Source: Nitrospinaceae bacterium
GTDB taxonomy: Bacteria; Nitrospinota; Nitrospinia; Nitrospinales; VA-1
Reading direction: 5' to 3'
Assembly (NCBI GenBank): GCA_029261595.1
Contig: JAJDAZ010000049.1
Location: 1-64,000 of the forward strand
Length of the DNA: 64,000 nt
Shown here: positions 34,614-44,838 of the stretch, piece after piece
Layout of the letters: every line of letters begins with the position of its first letter
How positions within the stretch are numbered: the stretch's first letter is position 1
The notes under the pieces: model-generated
What the model saw: the letters and a program-made list of their open reading frames with translations, nothing else
Databases searched by the model: none
Told to the model about the DNA's origin: nothing
Translations under genes and position numbers: made by a program

Positions 34614-35798
34614 TCACAATTCTTTTTGTGATGGAATTTCTCCCGCCTTGGCCAATGCCATCCGTGTCATTATAGGACCGATCAACTCGAACAAAACAGT
34701 TGTCCCGGCTACAATGGGAAAAATGGTTCCACCGATCTCGGGAAATTTGTTGCCTGCGATGAGTGCCATTCCGAGGGCCACCCCTGCCTGAGGCATTAAA
34801 GCCAAACCCATATATTTCTTCACCAAGGGGCCAGATTTACCAATCATTGCACCCGCCCAAGCACCCGAAACCTGTCCGATCACGCGTGAAATTATGTAGG
34901 CTCCGCCAATCAGGCCCACCTCGGCTAATGAATCAATGTGGAGTGATGCCCCTGCCAGCACAAAGAACAGAATCATAAATGGCGACTCTATATTTTCTAT
35001 AGCGTGAAATGGGCGCTCATGATGTTTAGCCAAATTGGCAACCACCCCGCCTAAAACCATTGACGCCAGAATAATTGAAACATCCAGATAAAGAGCCAGC
35101 CCGCCGCAAACGAAAACAAAGCCCAGAGCTTCCGGAAGCGTGGGTTTCCCCGGACGGATGCGGCCTGTCAGATAAGCCATCGGAACGCCCAGCGCGATGC
35201 CAACAAGCAAGGCGCCTCCCAATTCCCAGGCTCCGGCAAGTAACACATCGACACCGCCGCTTGTGCCCTGCAAGGACTGGGCAAAAGCAAACAAAATACT
35301 AAAAACAATGAGCCCCCAGGCATCATCTATTGCCACAATGGCGAGAAGGATATTTGTAAAATTTCCTTTTGCTTTAACTTCGTGTACCAAATCAACCGTG
35401 GCCGCTGGAGCCGAGGCCGGGGCTATTCCCGCAAGTATCAGTGCAATTTCAACGGGAACACCGATGAGGAAAAGAATCGAGAACATGATTACAACGGTTA
35501 CCAACACCTCGCCGGCCGAAATCCACAACACGGCCCGGGCATTTTTTCTAAGAAAAGAGAATGCCAGTTTTTCACCCAGCAGGAATCCGATCATGAGAAG
35601 GGCTAAATCCGTAACAATTGGAAACCATGTCTGGCCTAATGCAGGCAAAAAGTCCAAGGCATCCGGGCCGATCAATAAACCAAATATTAGTAATAATGTA
35701 ACCCTGGGTAGTTTTGTGCGACGGCCGATCGCATCAATCGCAGGAGCAAAAAGAAGAATTGCTCCTATGGTTAAAAATGTTTTGCTTATCGGTTCCAT
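34614..35798 (-). CDS. cation:proton antiporter (CPA2 type)
   Basis: 394 residues, 11-12 membrane helices. LLIFGLLIGPDAL, the charged helix VAIDDAWGLIVFSILF with the Asp-Asp motif, and GGVVANLAKHHERPF fit Na+(K+)/H+ antiporters of the CPA2/KefB-like group, without KTN domain. It starts two bases after the stop of the P-type ATPase gene, so the two are translationally linked. Confidence 0.88.
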   Translation of the reverse strand: MEPISKTFLTIGAILLFAPAIDAIGRRTKLPRVTLLLIFGLLIGPDALDFLPALGQTWFPIVTDLALLMIGFLLGEKLAFSFLRKNARAVLWISAGEVLVTVVIMFSILFLIGVPVEIALILAGIAPASAPAATVDLVHEVKAKGNFTNILLAIVAIDDAWGLIVFSILFAFAQSLQGTSGGVDVLLAGAWELGGALLVGIALGVPMAYLTGRIRPGKPTLPEALGFVFVCGGLALYLDVSIILASMVLGGVVANLAKHHERPFHAIENIESPFMILFFVLAGASLHIDSLAEVGLIGGAYIISRVIGQVSGAWAGAMIGKSGPLVKKYMGLALMPQAGVALGMALIAGNKFPEIGGTIFPIVAGTTVLFELIGPIMTRMALAKAGEIPSQKEL

Positions 35799-35800
35799 GT

Positions 35801-38539
35801 CTAACAGATTCTCTTTTCTGTTCCCTGTTCCAGTAGTTTTTTATTCCAAATAAGGTTTTTATAAATTTCAGTTATTAAAAAGATGGGCATACCGACAAAT
35901 AAAATCAGACCCCAGTCATTCAACCCCAGCGCTACTGTGCCAAGAGCGTGTTGCATGAACGGCACATAAACGGCGGAGATCTGTAATAGCAGGTTGCTCG
36001 TCCAGGCAATTAAGACCCAGGGGTTGGAAAAAAAACCGATCTTTGCAATCGGCGCATAAAGAGAGCGAAAGTTAAAAATGGAAATCATCTGGATTACAAT
36101 AATTCCGGTAAAAGCCACAGTTCGCGCCTTTGGGATGGCATCGTCTCCGCCACTGTTTAGATAATGGTTGAACAGCCACAAGGTCGCAAGTCCGATGTAA
36201 CTTCCGTAAATCAGAATAATAAATAAACTTCGCCGATCCAGAATGGGTTCCGTGACTCTTCGGGGAGGCCGGCTCATGATGCCTCTTTCAGCGGGTTCCA
36301 TTCCAAGCGCCAACGCCGTCACCCCATCGGTGATCAGGTTCATCCACAGAATTTGCACCGGCAATAAAATAAGCGGACCACCGAACAATACATTGATAAA
36401 AATGGCCACCGCCTCGCCCATATTGGATGACATCAGGTAGCGCACAAATTTCTGGATGTTGTCGTACTCGCGGCGACCCTCCTCGACGGCGTTGATGATG
36501 GAGGCAAAGTTGTCATCAGTCAAAATCATGTCGGACGCGCCCTTGGCCACATCGGTTCCGCGCACACCCATGGAGATACCGATGTCCGCCTGCTTGAGAG
36601 CCGGCGCGTCGTTGACTCCGTCGCCGGTCATGCCTACGACTTCGCCAATCTGTTGAAGCACTTTAACGATACGCATTTTATGCTCTGGGGTGGTGCGTGC
36701 AAATAAAACTTCTTCCTTAAGCGTTTGCCGCAGTTCTTCGTCATTCATCTCGTTCAGTTCCATCCCGGTGATTTCCCGCTCGGCTTTCATGCCAATATTT
36801 TTAGCAATGCTCATCGCTGTTTTTGGGTTGTCTCCAGTGATCATGACCACCCGTATTCCTGCGCTGTCAGCTGACCTCACAGCGGCAGGTACTTCCAGGT
36901 GTGGTGGGTCCATGATTCCCACGATGCCCAAAAGCGTCAGCTCGCGTTCGATTTGATTTTCATCAAGAGGAAACCCAAGCGGCAGTTTACGCCGGGCCAG
37001 TGCCAGGGTGCGAAGACCCATATCCGCAAAGCGTTGGATTGTATCGATAGCCTGCTTGCTATCCTGTTCGCTGAATTCTTTTTCCTCGCCGTTTTCGAGG
37101 ACCCGGGTACATCGTTCCAGAATCACCTCGGGAGCGCCTTTGACATGGGCAATGAATGCCGAGTCCGCCGTCTCGATCACCGTCATCCGTTTGCGTTGAG
37201 AGTTGAACGAGAACTCGACCGAGCTTTTTAACTGTTCTTCAGGCTGTATCCAGGCTTTATAAGCCGCTACCACGAGGGCCGCTTCCGTCGGTTCTCCAAT
37301 CTCATTCCAGCCACGATGATTTTTGGTGAGAGATGCGTTATTGCAATTCAAGCCCGTTTGGAGCAGAGCCAGCAGACCCGGCTGTTGTTTGTGATCTATT
37401 TTTCTGCCATCTATTTCAAAATGGCCTTCGGGGTCATAGCCGATTCCGGTTACGGTGAGTTCTCCAGAAGGAAGCCAGATGCGTTGCACGGTCATCTGAT
37501 TCTGCGTCAGAGTGCCGGTCTTATCGGTGCAGATGACCGTGACCTTGCCGAGAGTTTCCGAGGCTCGCAAGCGGCGCAAAAGCGCACGTCGCTTGACCAT
37601 ATGCCGGACTCCAAGAGCCAGCGTGATAGTGACCACTGCCGGCAAGCCTTCCGGGACCACCGCTACCGCCAACGCAATGCCGGTAAGAAACATTTCCAAT
37701 AACGGCTTGCCGAGCAACCATCCTGAAATCGCCACCAGGGCAGAAATGGTGACGGAAATAATCCCCAATTGTTTTCCCAGGACCGCGAGTTGACGTTGAA
37801 GCGGAGTGATCTCACGTCCGACGCTTTGAGTGAGCTCGGCGATACGCCCGAATTCGGTTTTCATGCCTGTAGCCACGACCGCACCAAGTCCATGACCGTT
37901 CACCACCGCTGTTCCCATCCATGCGAGTGAGGTTCTATCGGCGAGGGGGGCGGCCGGATCATTTGGGTCGATTCCTTTGTCGACCGATTCGGATTCTCCG
38001 GTCAATGAAGACTCATCCATTTTCAGGTTGATCGCTTCCAACAAGCGGAGATCGGCAGGCACGTGGTCGCCGATTTTCAACACCACCACATCTCCCAGAA
38101 CCAGATCTTTAGCGTCGATTTTTTGTTCACTCCCAGCGCGCACCACGTTGCATTTGGGTTCCAGCATGCGCTTCAATGCCTGAATGGCGGTCTCGGCTTT
38201 CCATTCCTGGATAAAACCAAGAACGCCGTTGAACAGGAGAATCACCAGAATAGCAACCGCGTCGATCCATTCACCAAGCGCTCCTGCAATGACAGCGGCA
38301 ATCATCAAAATAAAAATCAGGATGTCCACAAACTGTCGCCCAAAAACCACATACCAGGGAATTCTCCCTGTCTCCAGCAGGACATTGGGGCCGTATCGGT
38401 TTAGTCGAGTTGCCGCTTCTTCTGCGGAAAGTCCGGTATGCTGATTGGCATCCAACCGCTTCAAGACATCCGGCACTTCCAGACAGTGCCAAACTACGGA
38501 GGCAGGGTGTTCAGGGGCTTGGGTTGCCTTTTGACTCAC
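35801..38539 (-). CDS. Ca2+-type P-type ATPase
   Basis: 912 residues. N-terminal cation ATPase domain, SLTGES (actuator), VVPEGLPAVV in helix 4, phosphorylation site DKTGTLTQNQ, TGDGVNDAPAL hinge, and NLITDGVTALALGMEPAE in helix 6 identify a P2-type pump for Ca2+ or Mn2+, rather than a heavy-metal P1B pump. It lies in the inner membrane. It begins 24 bases after the hydrogenase maturation protease and is followed by the antiporter, so the hydrogenase operon may run into it. Confidence 0.93.
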   Translation of the reverse strand: MSQKATQAPEHPASVVWHCLEVPDVLKRLDANQHTGLSAEEAATRLNRYGPNVLLETGRIPWYVVFGRQFVDILIFILMIAAVIAGALGEWIDAVAILVILLFNGVLGFIQEWKAETAIQALKRMLEPKCNVVRAGSEQKIDAKDLVLGDVVVLKIGDHVPADLRLLEAINLKMDESSLTGESESVDKGIDPNDPAAPLADRTSLAWMGTAVVNGHGLGAVVATGMKTEFGRIAELTQSVGREITPLQRQLAVLGKQLGIISVTISALVAISGWLLGKPLLEMFLTGIALAVAVVPEGLPAVVTITLALGVRHMVKRRALLRRLRASETLGKVTVICTDKTGTLTQNQMTVQRIWLPSGELTVTGIGYDPEGHFEIDGRKIDHKQQPGLLALLQTGLNCNNASLTKNHRGWNEIGEPTEAALVVAAYKAWIQPEEQLKSSVEFSFNSQRKRMTVIETADSAFIAHVKGAPEVILERCTRVLENGEEKEFSEQDSKQAIDTIQRFADMGLRTLALARRKLPLGFPLDENQIERELTLLGIVGIMDPPHLEVPAAVRSADSAGIRVVMITGDNPKTAMSIAKNIGMKAEREITGMELNEMNDEELRQTLKEEVLFARTTPEHKMRIVKVLQQIGEVVGMTGDGVNDAPALKQADIGISMGVRGTDVAKGASDMILTDDNFASIINAVEEGRREYDNIQKFVRYLMSSNMGEAVAIFINVLFGGPLILLPVQILWMNLITDGVTALALGMEPAERGIMSRPPRRVTEPILDRRSLFIILIYGSYIGLATLWLFNHYLNSGGDDAIPKARTVAFTGIIVIQMISIFNFRSLYAPIAKIGFFSNPWVLIAWTSNLLLQISAVYVPFMQHALGTVALGLNDWGLILFVGMPIFLITEIYKNLIWNKKLLEQGTEKRIC

Positions 38540-38563
38540 AGGTTGGTTTCTCCAAAGATAAAA

Positions 38564-39016
38564 TCAATGAATGTGGGAGAGAATATGGTGAACAACCTTT
38601 TCTATGGCTTCATTCACTTGAGGAGAAAGAGCCTCACCGAATTGAAAATTTTTGCCCTCAATACCATATACAAGCATTTGTTTTGGCAGTTGGTTCAAGT
38701 TGCGGGCCATTTCAATCGCCTCTGCCACGCTTATATTGTGGGTCGAAGTATTAAACAGCCCCGCAGGGATCGTTTTTTTAACCGCATTTATTATTTGAAA
38801 GGTACCCGGTTTGGATTTTGAGGAAACCGCATCGACCAGCAAGACTTCATCGTAACCTTTCCAGATGTCCAAAAGAGCCAGAGGGTTACCGGCGATTTCC
38901 AAAACTTTTAAACGGTCATTGGCCGAGCGTTTGATTCGCCGTGCGACCTCTAGGCCTGCCCGGTCATCACTTCTAAAAGGATTGCCGATTCCTATGACCA
39001 ATACGGGGGTCGCCAT
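38564..39016 (-). CDS. hydrogenase maturation protease (HyaD/HycI family)
   Basis: About 150 residues. VIGIGNPFRSDD with the nickel-sensing Glu/Asp region, VLLVDAVSS and HNISVAEAIEMA are family motifs. It removes the short C-terminal peptide of the large subunit after nickel insertion; that target, with the cleavage site after DPCISCATH, is the gene directly upstream. Start placed at 39016 behind GAGGG. Confidence 0.92.
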   Translation of the reverse strand: MATPVLVIGIGNPFRSDDRAGLEVARRIKRSANDRLKVLEIAGNPLALLDIWKGYDEVLLVDAVSSKSKPGTFQIINAVKKTIPAGLFNTSTHNISVAEAIEMARNLNQLPKQMLVYGIEGKNFQFGEALSPQVNEAIEKVVHHILSHIH

Positions 39017-39041
39017 GCTTATTGTCCCTCGACCCAAATAA

Positions 39042-40346
39042 TCATTCCCGATCCATCTCCAGTTTCAGAAAATGGGTGGCACAAGAAATACAGGGATCGT
39101 AATTTCGAATGGCCTGCTCGCATTGCCAAGTCAGTTCAGCGTCAGAAAGATCAAGATATTTTTTAACAAAATGCCAGAGATCGTTTTCAATGGTTTTTTG
39201 ATTTTGCGAAGTGGGAGGAACGATCCGGGCATCCAGAACTTTTCCGGAGTCATCAATCGCGTATCGGTGATACAGCATTCCTCTGGGAGCCTCCGTGCAT
39301 CCATGTCCCGTTCCGGCTTTGGGTTCGATCTCAATAAAAGGATGGTCGGGCATTTCATAATTTTCCAATATGCGAAGCGCTTCATCGCAGGCGTAGAGAA
39401 CCTCGACGCTACGAACGATAATGCTCTTAAACGGATTTTTGCATGTTTTGGTCAAGCCCGCCTGTTTCGCCGCTTCCTGAGATATGGGCGACAAGCGGTC
39501 AAAATTCAAATTGAATCGTGCCATGGGGCCGACGAAATAAGCGCCGCGTTCTTTCAACACCGAGTGCAGGGCGTTGGAGTGCTCGACATGCTCTTCCTCG
39601 AAATGCTGATTGAACTGGGAAATATCGATATCGAGCCCGGCGCTGGAAACCAGCCTCCCTTCATTGATAGGGTATTCGTCAGGGTGACGAAGTGCGACGA
39701 ACTCGTAATCCTGTTCAAACTCGGGAAACGGCAATTTCGCAGTCCAGCGAACCGTTTCCAATGCGGCGTCGCGAGCCCACTTGAGTTGTTCGGTAATTTC
39801 TTTCAATTCCCGCTTTTTAAAAACTTTATAAAAACCTCCCACCCGGACATTGATAGGATGGATTTCACGGCCGCCTATTTTGGCCATTAAATCGTTTCCA
39901 GCCTTCTTGAGTTTTAGACCACGCTCCACAATAGCCCCATGATCCTTAGCCATCTTAATCGCATCCTCATAACCCAGAAAATCAGGCGCATGCAACATAA
40001 AGATATGAAGCACGTGGCTTTCGATCCATTCGCCACAATAAAGCAGACGCCTCAGTTCTCGAAGTGGGCCTTCAACTTTAACTCCGAGTGCATTTTCCAT
40101 CGCATGCACGGAACTCATCTGATAAGCGACAGGGCAGATCCCGCAAATGCGCGCGGTGATATCCGGCACTTCACGAAAATCCCGGTCGCGTAGAAAGGCC
40201 TCGAAAAACCGCGGTGGTTCGAAAATTTTCAAACGAACCTCCTGAACGGCATTGTCCTTTATTTTTATATATAGCCCTCCCTCACCTTCTACACGGGCGA
40301 GTGTATCTACCTTAATGATTTTTGTTCCATCCTTTTTATTTGTCAT
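39042..40346 (-). CDS. hydA: group 3b [NiFe] hydrogenase large (alpha) subunit
   Basis: 434 residues. N-terminal CxxC in [10 protein letters not shown] (Cys68, Cys71) and C-terminal DPCISCATH (Cys419, Cys422) bind the NiFe centre; the nine residues after His425 are the processed tail. Motifs and partners fit the bidirectional, NADP-linked group 3b (sulfhydrogenase type), which exchanges electrons between H2 and NADPH in the cytoplasm. Start overlaps the small-subunit stop by 11 bases. Confidence 0.95.
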   Translation of the reverse strand: MTNKKDGTKIIKVDTLARVEGEGGLYIKIKDNAVQEVRLKIFEPPRFFEAFLRDRDFREVPDITARICGICPVAYQMSSVHAMENALGVKVEGPLRELRRLLYCGEWIESHVLHIFMLHAPDFLGYEDAIKMAKDHGAIVERGLKLKKAGNDLMAKIGGREIHPINVRVGGFYKVFKKRELKEITEQLKWARDAALETVRWTAKLPFPEFEQDYEFVALRHPDEYPINEGRLVSSAGLDIDISQFNQHFEEEHVEHSNALHSVLKERGAYFVGPMARFNLNFDRLSPISQEAAKQAGLTKTCKNPFKSIIVRSVEVLYACDEALRILENYEMPDHPFIEIEPKAGTGHGCTEAPRGMLYHRYAIDDSGKVLDARIVPPTSQNQKTIENDLWHFVKKYLDLSDAELTWQCEQAIRNYDPCISCATHFLKLEMDRE

Positions 40347-41115
40347 GCTTTTCGCTTTCTTCGCGAAACGAGTCCGCCCAGGCGTTGAATGTGCGGAACA
40401 CTCTTTTGATCTCGTCGTCGGACGCGCCCGACTTTTTCCAACCTTCGCTCATGGATGACGTGTTGGGATTTTCCATGGGGCCGAAACATCCGTAACAACC
40501 GCGTTGATAGGACGGACAAATCGCCCCGCATCCAGCGTGGGTGATAGGCCCAAGACAGGGGGTTCCGCCAGCCACCATCACGCACACCGTTCCCCGGCGT
40601 TTACATTCGATACAGGTGCTGTGGGCAGGAGTATTGGGTTTGCGTTTAGCTAAAAAAGCGCTGATCACTTCCAGCAATTGCGTTTTATTTATCGGACAGC
40701 CGCGCAATTCAAAATCCACCGCAACATGTTCGGCAATTGGGGTCGATTGATTCAGGGTGTCGATGTAGGCAGGGTTGGCATACACAATGGAAACAAATTC
40801 CTTAACGTCCTGGAAATTTCGTAACGCCTGTATTCCGCCGGCGGTGGCACACGCGCCAATGGTTATCAGGGTTTTAGAGACGCGGCGAACTTCCTGAATC
40901 CGTTTCGCATCTTGGGGAGTGGTGATGGACCCCTCGACTAAAGACAGATCGTACGGCCCTTTTAGCACCTGGCGCGTTGCTTCGGGGAAATGAGCGATCT
41001 CGATCTCTTCCGCGACTGAGAGCAATTCGTCTTCGCAATCTAAAAGGCTCAGTTGACAGCCGTCGCAGGAAGCAAATTTCCAGACCGCTAATTTTGGTTT
41101 ATCAATTTTTGTCAT
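40336..41115 (-). CDS. hydD: group 3b hydrogenase small (delta) subunit
   Basis: 259 residues. [18 protein letters not shown] (Cys17, Cys20) starts the proximal Fe-S cluster set, with [22 protein letters not shown] and [22 protein letters not shown] further on. No Tat signal, so it is cytoplasmic, as in group 3. It passes electrons from the NiFe site towards the gamma and beta subunits. Confidence 0.95.
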   Translation of the reverse strand: MTKIDKPKLAVWKFASCDGCQLSLLDCEDELLSVAEEIEIAHFPEATRQVLKGPYDLSLVEGSITTPQDAKRIQEVRRVSKTLITIGACATAGGIQALRNFQDVKEFVSIVYANPAYIDTLNQSTPIAEHVAVDFELRGCPINKTQLLEVISAFLAKRKPNTPAHSTCIECKRRGTVCVMVAGGTPCLGPITHAGCGAICPSYQRGCYGCFGPMENPNTSSMSEGWKKSGASDDEIKRVFRTFNAWADSFREESEKHDK

Positions 41116-41163
41116 GTTTAAGCTCTAAAACGTATTTATGCTGGAAACGGTCCCTGAATTATT

Positions 41164-41997
41164 CTAAATTTCGCGAATCCCGAAAAACGGACTGATTTCG
41201 GCAAATGAGAACACCGGCCCATCTTTACAGATGAAGGCAGGCCCAAATTGGCAATGCCCGCAAAACCCGATCGCGCACTTCATGTTGCGTTCCATAGTGA
41301 CATGGATATTCTTTTCCGCAGTGCCGCAATTTTTCAACTCGATGACGGCAAACCGCATCATCACCTCCGGTCCGCAGATCATGGCCACGGTATTAGCGGG
41401 ATCAAACCGAACACCAGGAAAAAGAGTGGTCACCACCCCGACGTTGCCTTTCCAGTTAGGGCCAGCGGAGTCGATCGTGACCCGGACCTGCACACCATAT
41501 TTCCCCCGCCATGTCTCAAATTCTTTGGTGAATAATAGATCTTCCTGGGTTCTGGCCCCGTAAAGAAGTACGATCTCCCCAAACTGGTCACGCTCTTCCA
41601 ACAGAGCATAAATAGCGGGACGCAAAGGCGCGAGGCCAATTCCACCGGCTATAATCACAATATCATTTCCCCTGGATTCCTTCACGGGCCAGGCACTGCC
41701 GAAAGGGCCGCGCACACCCACCATGTCGCCCGCTTTTAGATTGGCCAGGGCGCGGGTCACTGTGCCGACATTGCGAATGGTGTGGTGGCAAAGATTCGGT
41801 TTTCCCGGATCTCCACTGAAGGAAATGGGGACTTCCCCCACCCCAAACGCATAGAGCATGTTGAACTGTCCGGGCTTAAATAATTTTTCCTGTTCATGAA
41901 TCTCAGGCTCCACGCACAGGGTGAAGGTGTCGTGAGTTTCCCGGATCACCCGCTTTACCTTCCGGGGTTGAGGAATCATTGGGTTTGACGCGTCCAT
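41164..41997 (-). CDS. hydG: group 3b hydrogenase gamma subunit, FAD/NAD(P)-binding
   Basis: 277 residues of the ferredoxin-NADP reductase fold: FKPGQFNMLYAFGVGEVPISF for the flavin and IAGGIGLAPLRPAIY for the pyridine nucleotide, then a Cys-rich end (CAIGFCGHCQFGPAFIC) for a [2Fe-2S] cluster. It is the NAD(P)H module of the enzyme. Nine bases separate it from the CNMP-binding gene upstream. Confidence 0.93.
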   Translation of the reverse strand: MDASNPMIPQPRKVKRVIRETHDTFTLCVEPEIHEQEKLFKPGQFNMLYAFGVGEVPISFSGDPGKPNLCHHTIRNVGTVTRALANLKAGDMVGVRGPFGSAWPVKESRGNDIVIIAGGIGLAPLRPAIYALLEERDQFGEIVLLYGARTQEDLLFTKEFETWRGKYGVQVRVTIDSAGPNWKGNVGVVTTLFPGVRFDPANTVAMICGPEVMMRFAVIELKNCGTAEKNIHVTMERNMKCAIGFCGHCQFGPAFICKDGPVFSFAEISPFFGIREI

Positions 41998-42006
41998 GCG
42001 CGTTCC

Positions 42007-42474
42007 CTACCGTTGCTGTTGAACGCCGTAGACGTCCAACAACTGCATCCTGGCTGCCTCCAGGGCCTTGCCTAAGACAGGAACCAGGCGGCTCAGCAAT
42101 TCGTAACCGAAACTGTGATCTTCAAGGCATTTATTGCGCAGACATTTTCCATCCAGGGTGATGGCTCGGGTGAGCTCCACGGCTTTGGCATCGAACTGCC
42201 AATGGTAGGGTGGTACCAGCCAAGACCAGCCTAAAATTTCCCCATCGCTGAAGGTCTGCAGATTGATCGGTTTCTGTCCAGGAGGACTGCTTTCAATGGC
42301 AACCTTGCCTCGGCGAACAATATAAAATTGATTGGCTTCCTCACCTTCCCGAAAAACGAACTGCCCCGCGTCGAACCGCACGTTGGACGCACATCCAACA
42401 ATCAATTCCAGATAACTCTTTTCCAGGCCTTTGAAAAAAGGATGTTCGGCTATTAAAGGTTCCAGGGTGTCCAT
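42007..42474 (-). CDS. cyclic-nucleotide-binding domain protein without DNA-binding domain
   Basis: 155 residues of a CRP-type beta-barrel (FVFREGEEANQFYIVRRGKV, then DGEILGWSWLVPPYHWQFDA) with a C-terminal helix and no helix-turn-helix. Such proteins often sit inside group 3b hydrogenase operons. It may bind the complex or a nucleotide and modulate activity; this is inference. Three bases from the beta-subunit stop. Confidence 0.85.
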   Translation of the reverse strand: MDTLEPLIAEHPFFKGLEKSYLELIVGCASNVRFDAGQFVFREGEEANQFYIVRRGKVAIESSPPGQKPINLQTFSDGEILGWSWLVPPYHWQFDAKAVELTRAITLDGKCLRNKCLEDHSFGYELLSRLVPVLGKALEAARMQLLDVYGVQQQR

Positions 42475-42477
42475 GAT

Positions 42478-43623
42478 CTACCTTTCCTTGTCGGATTGAA
42501 CAACTGATTCCAAAGATGATGATTTTCGTATGGCCTCGACCTCCTCGGTCAGATCGATAGCAACCGGGCACCAGGTGATGCAACGCCCGCAACCCGTGCA
42601 CCCCGATTCGTCAAACTGGTCGATCCAGGTGGCGAGCTTGTGGGTGAGCCATTGTCGGTACTGCGACCGGGTTGAAGCGCGCACACTGCCTCCATGCAAA
42701 TAGGAAAAGTCCATCGTGAAGCAGGAATCCTGTTTTTGCCAACGCTCGGCGTGTTCTCCGGTGATGTCGGTCACATCCTCCACCGTGGAGCAAAAGCATG
42801 TCGGGCAAACCATCGTGCAGTTAGCGCAGGACAGACAACGGTTCGCCACCTCATCCCATCTCGCGTGATCGTGGTTCTGCACCAGTAAGTCGCGGACGCC
42901 TTCGGTATTGAGTTTCCGGCCCATATTTTTCGCCGCATGAGAGATTCTATTGTCCGCTTCCGCAACCTCGGTTTCTTTTGCAGGTTGAACCTTAAGCCCG
43001 TCAATTATTTTTGCCCCCTGATCTGTCCCCGTCTCCACAACGAAGTAATGACGGTCCTCTTCGAGAATTTCAGTCAACGCCAGATCGAACCCCGATTCTG
43101 CTCTGGGACCCGTATTCACGGAGACACAAAAACAGGTTCCTCCCGCCTGAACACATTGCACACCAATGATCAACGCCGCTTCCCGTCTTTTCTCATAGGA
43201 TGTATTGCGGTAGTCTCCTTCAAGAAAAACTCTGTCCTGGATAGCCAGCGCATGAATTTCACAGGACCGCACACCGAGAAAGGCGTATTTGGGCGGCGGT
43301 TCATTTTCCGGGATGATACGAAAGTCATTTCCCTCGCGTTTAGCCTGCCACAAACGTTTTTCCGGCGGGTCCAGAAAACGCTTCCAGGTATAAGGTCCCA
43401 CCACGTAACCGAACAACGCCTTATCCGAACGCTTTTTCAACCGGTAAATGCCACCGTCCTGTTCGTCTGTCCAGCCTTCAGGGAGATCCTTGTCAGAGGT
43501 CAATTCGTCATACACGATGGCCCCGTCTTGAAGAGTTGGTCCGATGACGGTATAGCCCTGGCCTTGCAGGACGGTAAACAGCCCGTTCAGGTCATTTCTT
43601 TCTAATACCACTTGCTCACTCAT
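42478..43623 (-). CDS. hydB: group 3b hydrogenase beta subunit, 4Fe-4S protein
   Basis: 381 residues. Two ferredoxin-type cluster motifs in the C-terminal half: CLSCANCTMVCPTCFCS and CTGCGRCITWCPVAIDL. N-terminal region as in sulfhydrogenase beta and anaerobic sulfite reductase subunit A. It conducts electrons between the delta and gamma subunits. First gene of the minus-strand hydrogenase operon. Confidence 0.93.
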   Translation of the reverse strand: MSEQVVLERNDLNGLFTVLQGQGYTVIGPTLQDGAIVYDELTSDKDLPEGWTDEQDGGIYRLKKRSDKALFGYVVGPYTWKRFLDPPEKRLWQAKREGNDFRIIPENEPPPKYAFLGVRSCEIHALAIQDRVFLEGDYRNTSYEKRREAALIIGVQCVQAGGTCFCVSVNTGPRAESGFDLALTEILEEDRHYFVVETGTDQGAKIIDGLKVQPAKETEVAEADNRISHAAKNMGRKLNTEGVRDLLVQNHDHARWDEVANRCLSCANCTMVCPTCFCSTVEDVTDITGEHAERWQKQDSCFTMDFSYLHGGSVRASTRSQYRQWLTHKLATWIDQFDESGCTGCGRCITWCPVAIDLTEEVEAIRKSSSLESVVQSDKER

Positions 43624-43949
43624 GCGGGGATCGAACTCCAGGTAAGTCAGGTTTCCTGCATTTTACGTTAATAATTATCCAGTTGCGATCATATTACCCA
43701 TTGCCAATAATTTCTTTGGCTATCCAAAATTCATTCATAAAACTGTCAATAGTGGATTCTTTTTTCCTTTTGACACACAATACAAGCAAATAAATCCTAT
43801 CCCCTTTACACTGAGGGCAGGTTATTTTTTCAAAAACTGAAAATTCACAAAATATATTTCATTTTTCTCTCTCTTATCTAAGATAAGTAAATATAACGGT
43901 TTATTCCCTGTTCTTCCAGGTAGTTTGAGTTTCTTAAAAAGGTTTTGCC
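43624..43949. promoter_or_regulatory. divergent promoter region of hydrogenase and nfn/hyp operons
   Basis: 326 AT-rich bases. It holds TTGACA on the minus strand (plus-strand 43744-43749), facing the hydrogenase operon, and TTGACA on the plus strand (43770-43775), facing the nfn/hyp operon. Neither has a good -10 at 17 bases; TAAATC lies 15 bases after the plus box. Downstream an inverted repeat CTTATC-TAA-GATAAG (43873-43887) and a looser TTTTC/GAAAA repeat could be operators. Confidence 0.5.
43873..43887 (+). promoter_or_regulatory. 6-bp inverted repeat, possible operator
   Basis: CTTATC and GATAAG flank a 3-base centre about 60 bases before the first gene of the nfn/hyp operon. Symmetric operator-like geometry; no known regulator assigned. 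Confidence 0.4.
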
Positions 43950-44804
43950 GTGTTTAGAATTGTTGATAAACAGGAGCTAGCCGCCGGAGTCTTCCGCTAT
44001 GTCGTGCAGGCGCCGGAGATCGCCAAAAAAGCCCAGCCCGGCCAATTCGTCATCCTGAGGCTGAACGAACATGGAGAGCGGTTTCCCATCACCATAGCCG
44101 ATTGGGATTCTGGGAAGGGAACGTTGACCCTGTTTGTCCAGGCCATCGGAAAAACCTCGATTGAAATGAGCCAAATTCATGTCGGAGACTCGATCCTGGA
44201 CCTTGTCGGACCGCTTGGACTGGCGACTGAAATCGAAAATTTTGGAACCGTTGTGCTGGTGGGAGGAGGGTTCGGAATCGCCGCCATTCACCCCATCGCC
44301 AGAGAGCTGACCCGCGTCGGCAACAGAACCATTTCAATATTAGGCGCTAGGAGCCGCGATTTGGTTCTCATGCAGGATGAAATGAAAAGAGTCTCCAGTG
44401 AAGTGCGGGTGGCAACTAACGATGGTAGTTTGGGAACCAAGGGGTTGGTCACTGATGTTTTGAACGGTATGATAATCAAAGGAGAGTCTATTGACCGGGT
44501 GATCGCAATCGGACCACTGGTCATGATGAAAGCCGTTTCGGACTTGACCCGGCCCTTGAAAATTCAAACTAGGGTCAGTTTGAATCCGATCATGGTGGAC
44601 GGCACCGGGATGTGCGGCGCTTGCCGGGTGACGGTCGCCTCGGAAATGAAATTCGCTTGTGTGGACGGCCCCGAGTTCGACGGGCATCTGGTCGATTTTG
44701 ACGGTCTGATCAATCGATTGAAAACTTATCGTTCGGAAGAAAAAAAATCGCTGGATCAATTTTCGCAAGTATTGGATGATGAATGCAGACTCGGCAACCA
44801 ATAA
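43950..44804 (+). CDS. nfnA: NfnA/SudB-like ferredoxin:NADP oxidoreductase, small subunit
   Basis: 284 residues. Flavin and nucleotide motifs (AQPGQFVILRL, VGGGFGIAAIHPIARELT) and a C-terminal [2Fe-2S] motif GMCGACRVTV...FACVDGPEFDGHLV are those of NfnA and sulfide dehydrogenase SudB. With the next gene it forms the NADH-dependent reduced ferredoxin:NADP oxidoreductase complex, which can bifurcate electrons. First gene of the hyp operon, divergent from the hydrogenase. Confidence 0.9.
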   Translation: MFRIVDKQELAAGVFRYVVQAPEIAKKAQPGQFVILRLNEHGERFPITIADWDSGKGTLTLFVQAIGKTSIEMSQIHVGDSILDLVGPLGLATEIENFGTVVLVGGGFGIAAIHPIARELTRVGNRTISILGARSRDLVLMQDEMKRVSSEVRVATNDGSLGTKGLVTDVLNGMIIKGESIDRVIAIGPLVMMKAVSDLTRPLKIQTRVSLNPIMVDGTGMCGACRVTVASEMKFACVDGPEFDGHLVDFDGLINRLKTYRSEEKKSLDQFSQVLDDECRLGNQ

Positions 44805-44838
44805 AATACCCTAACAATCAACTACGAAAAACCAGACA

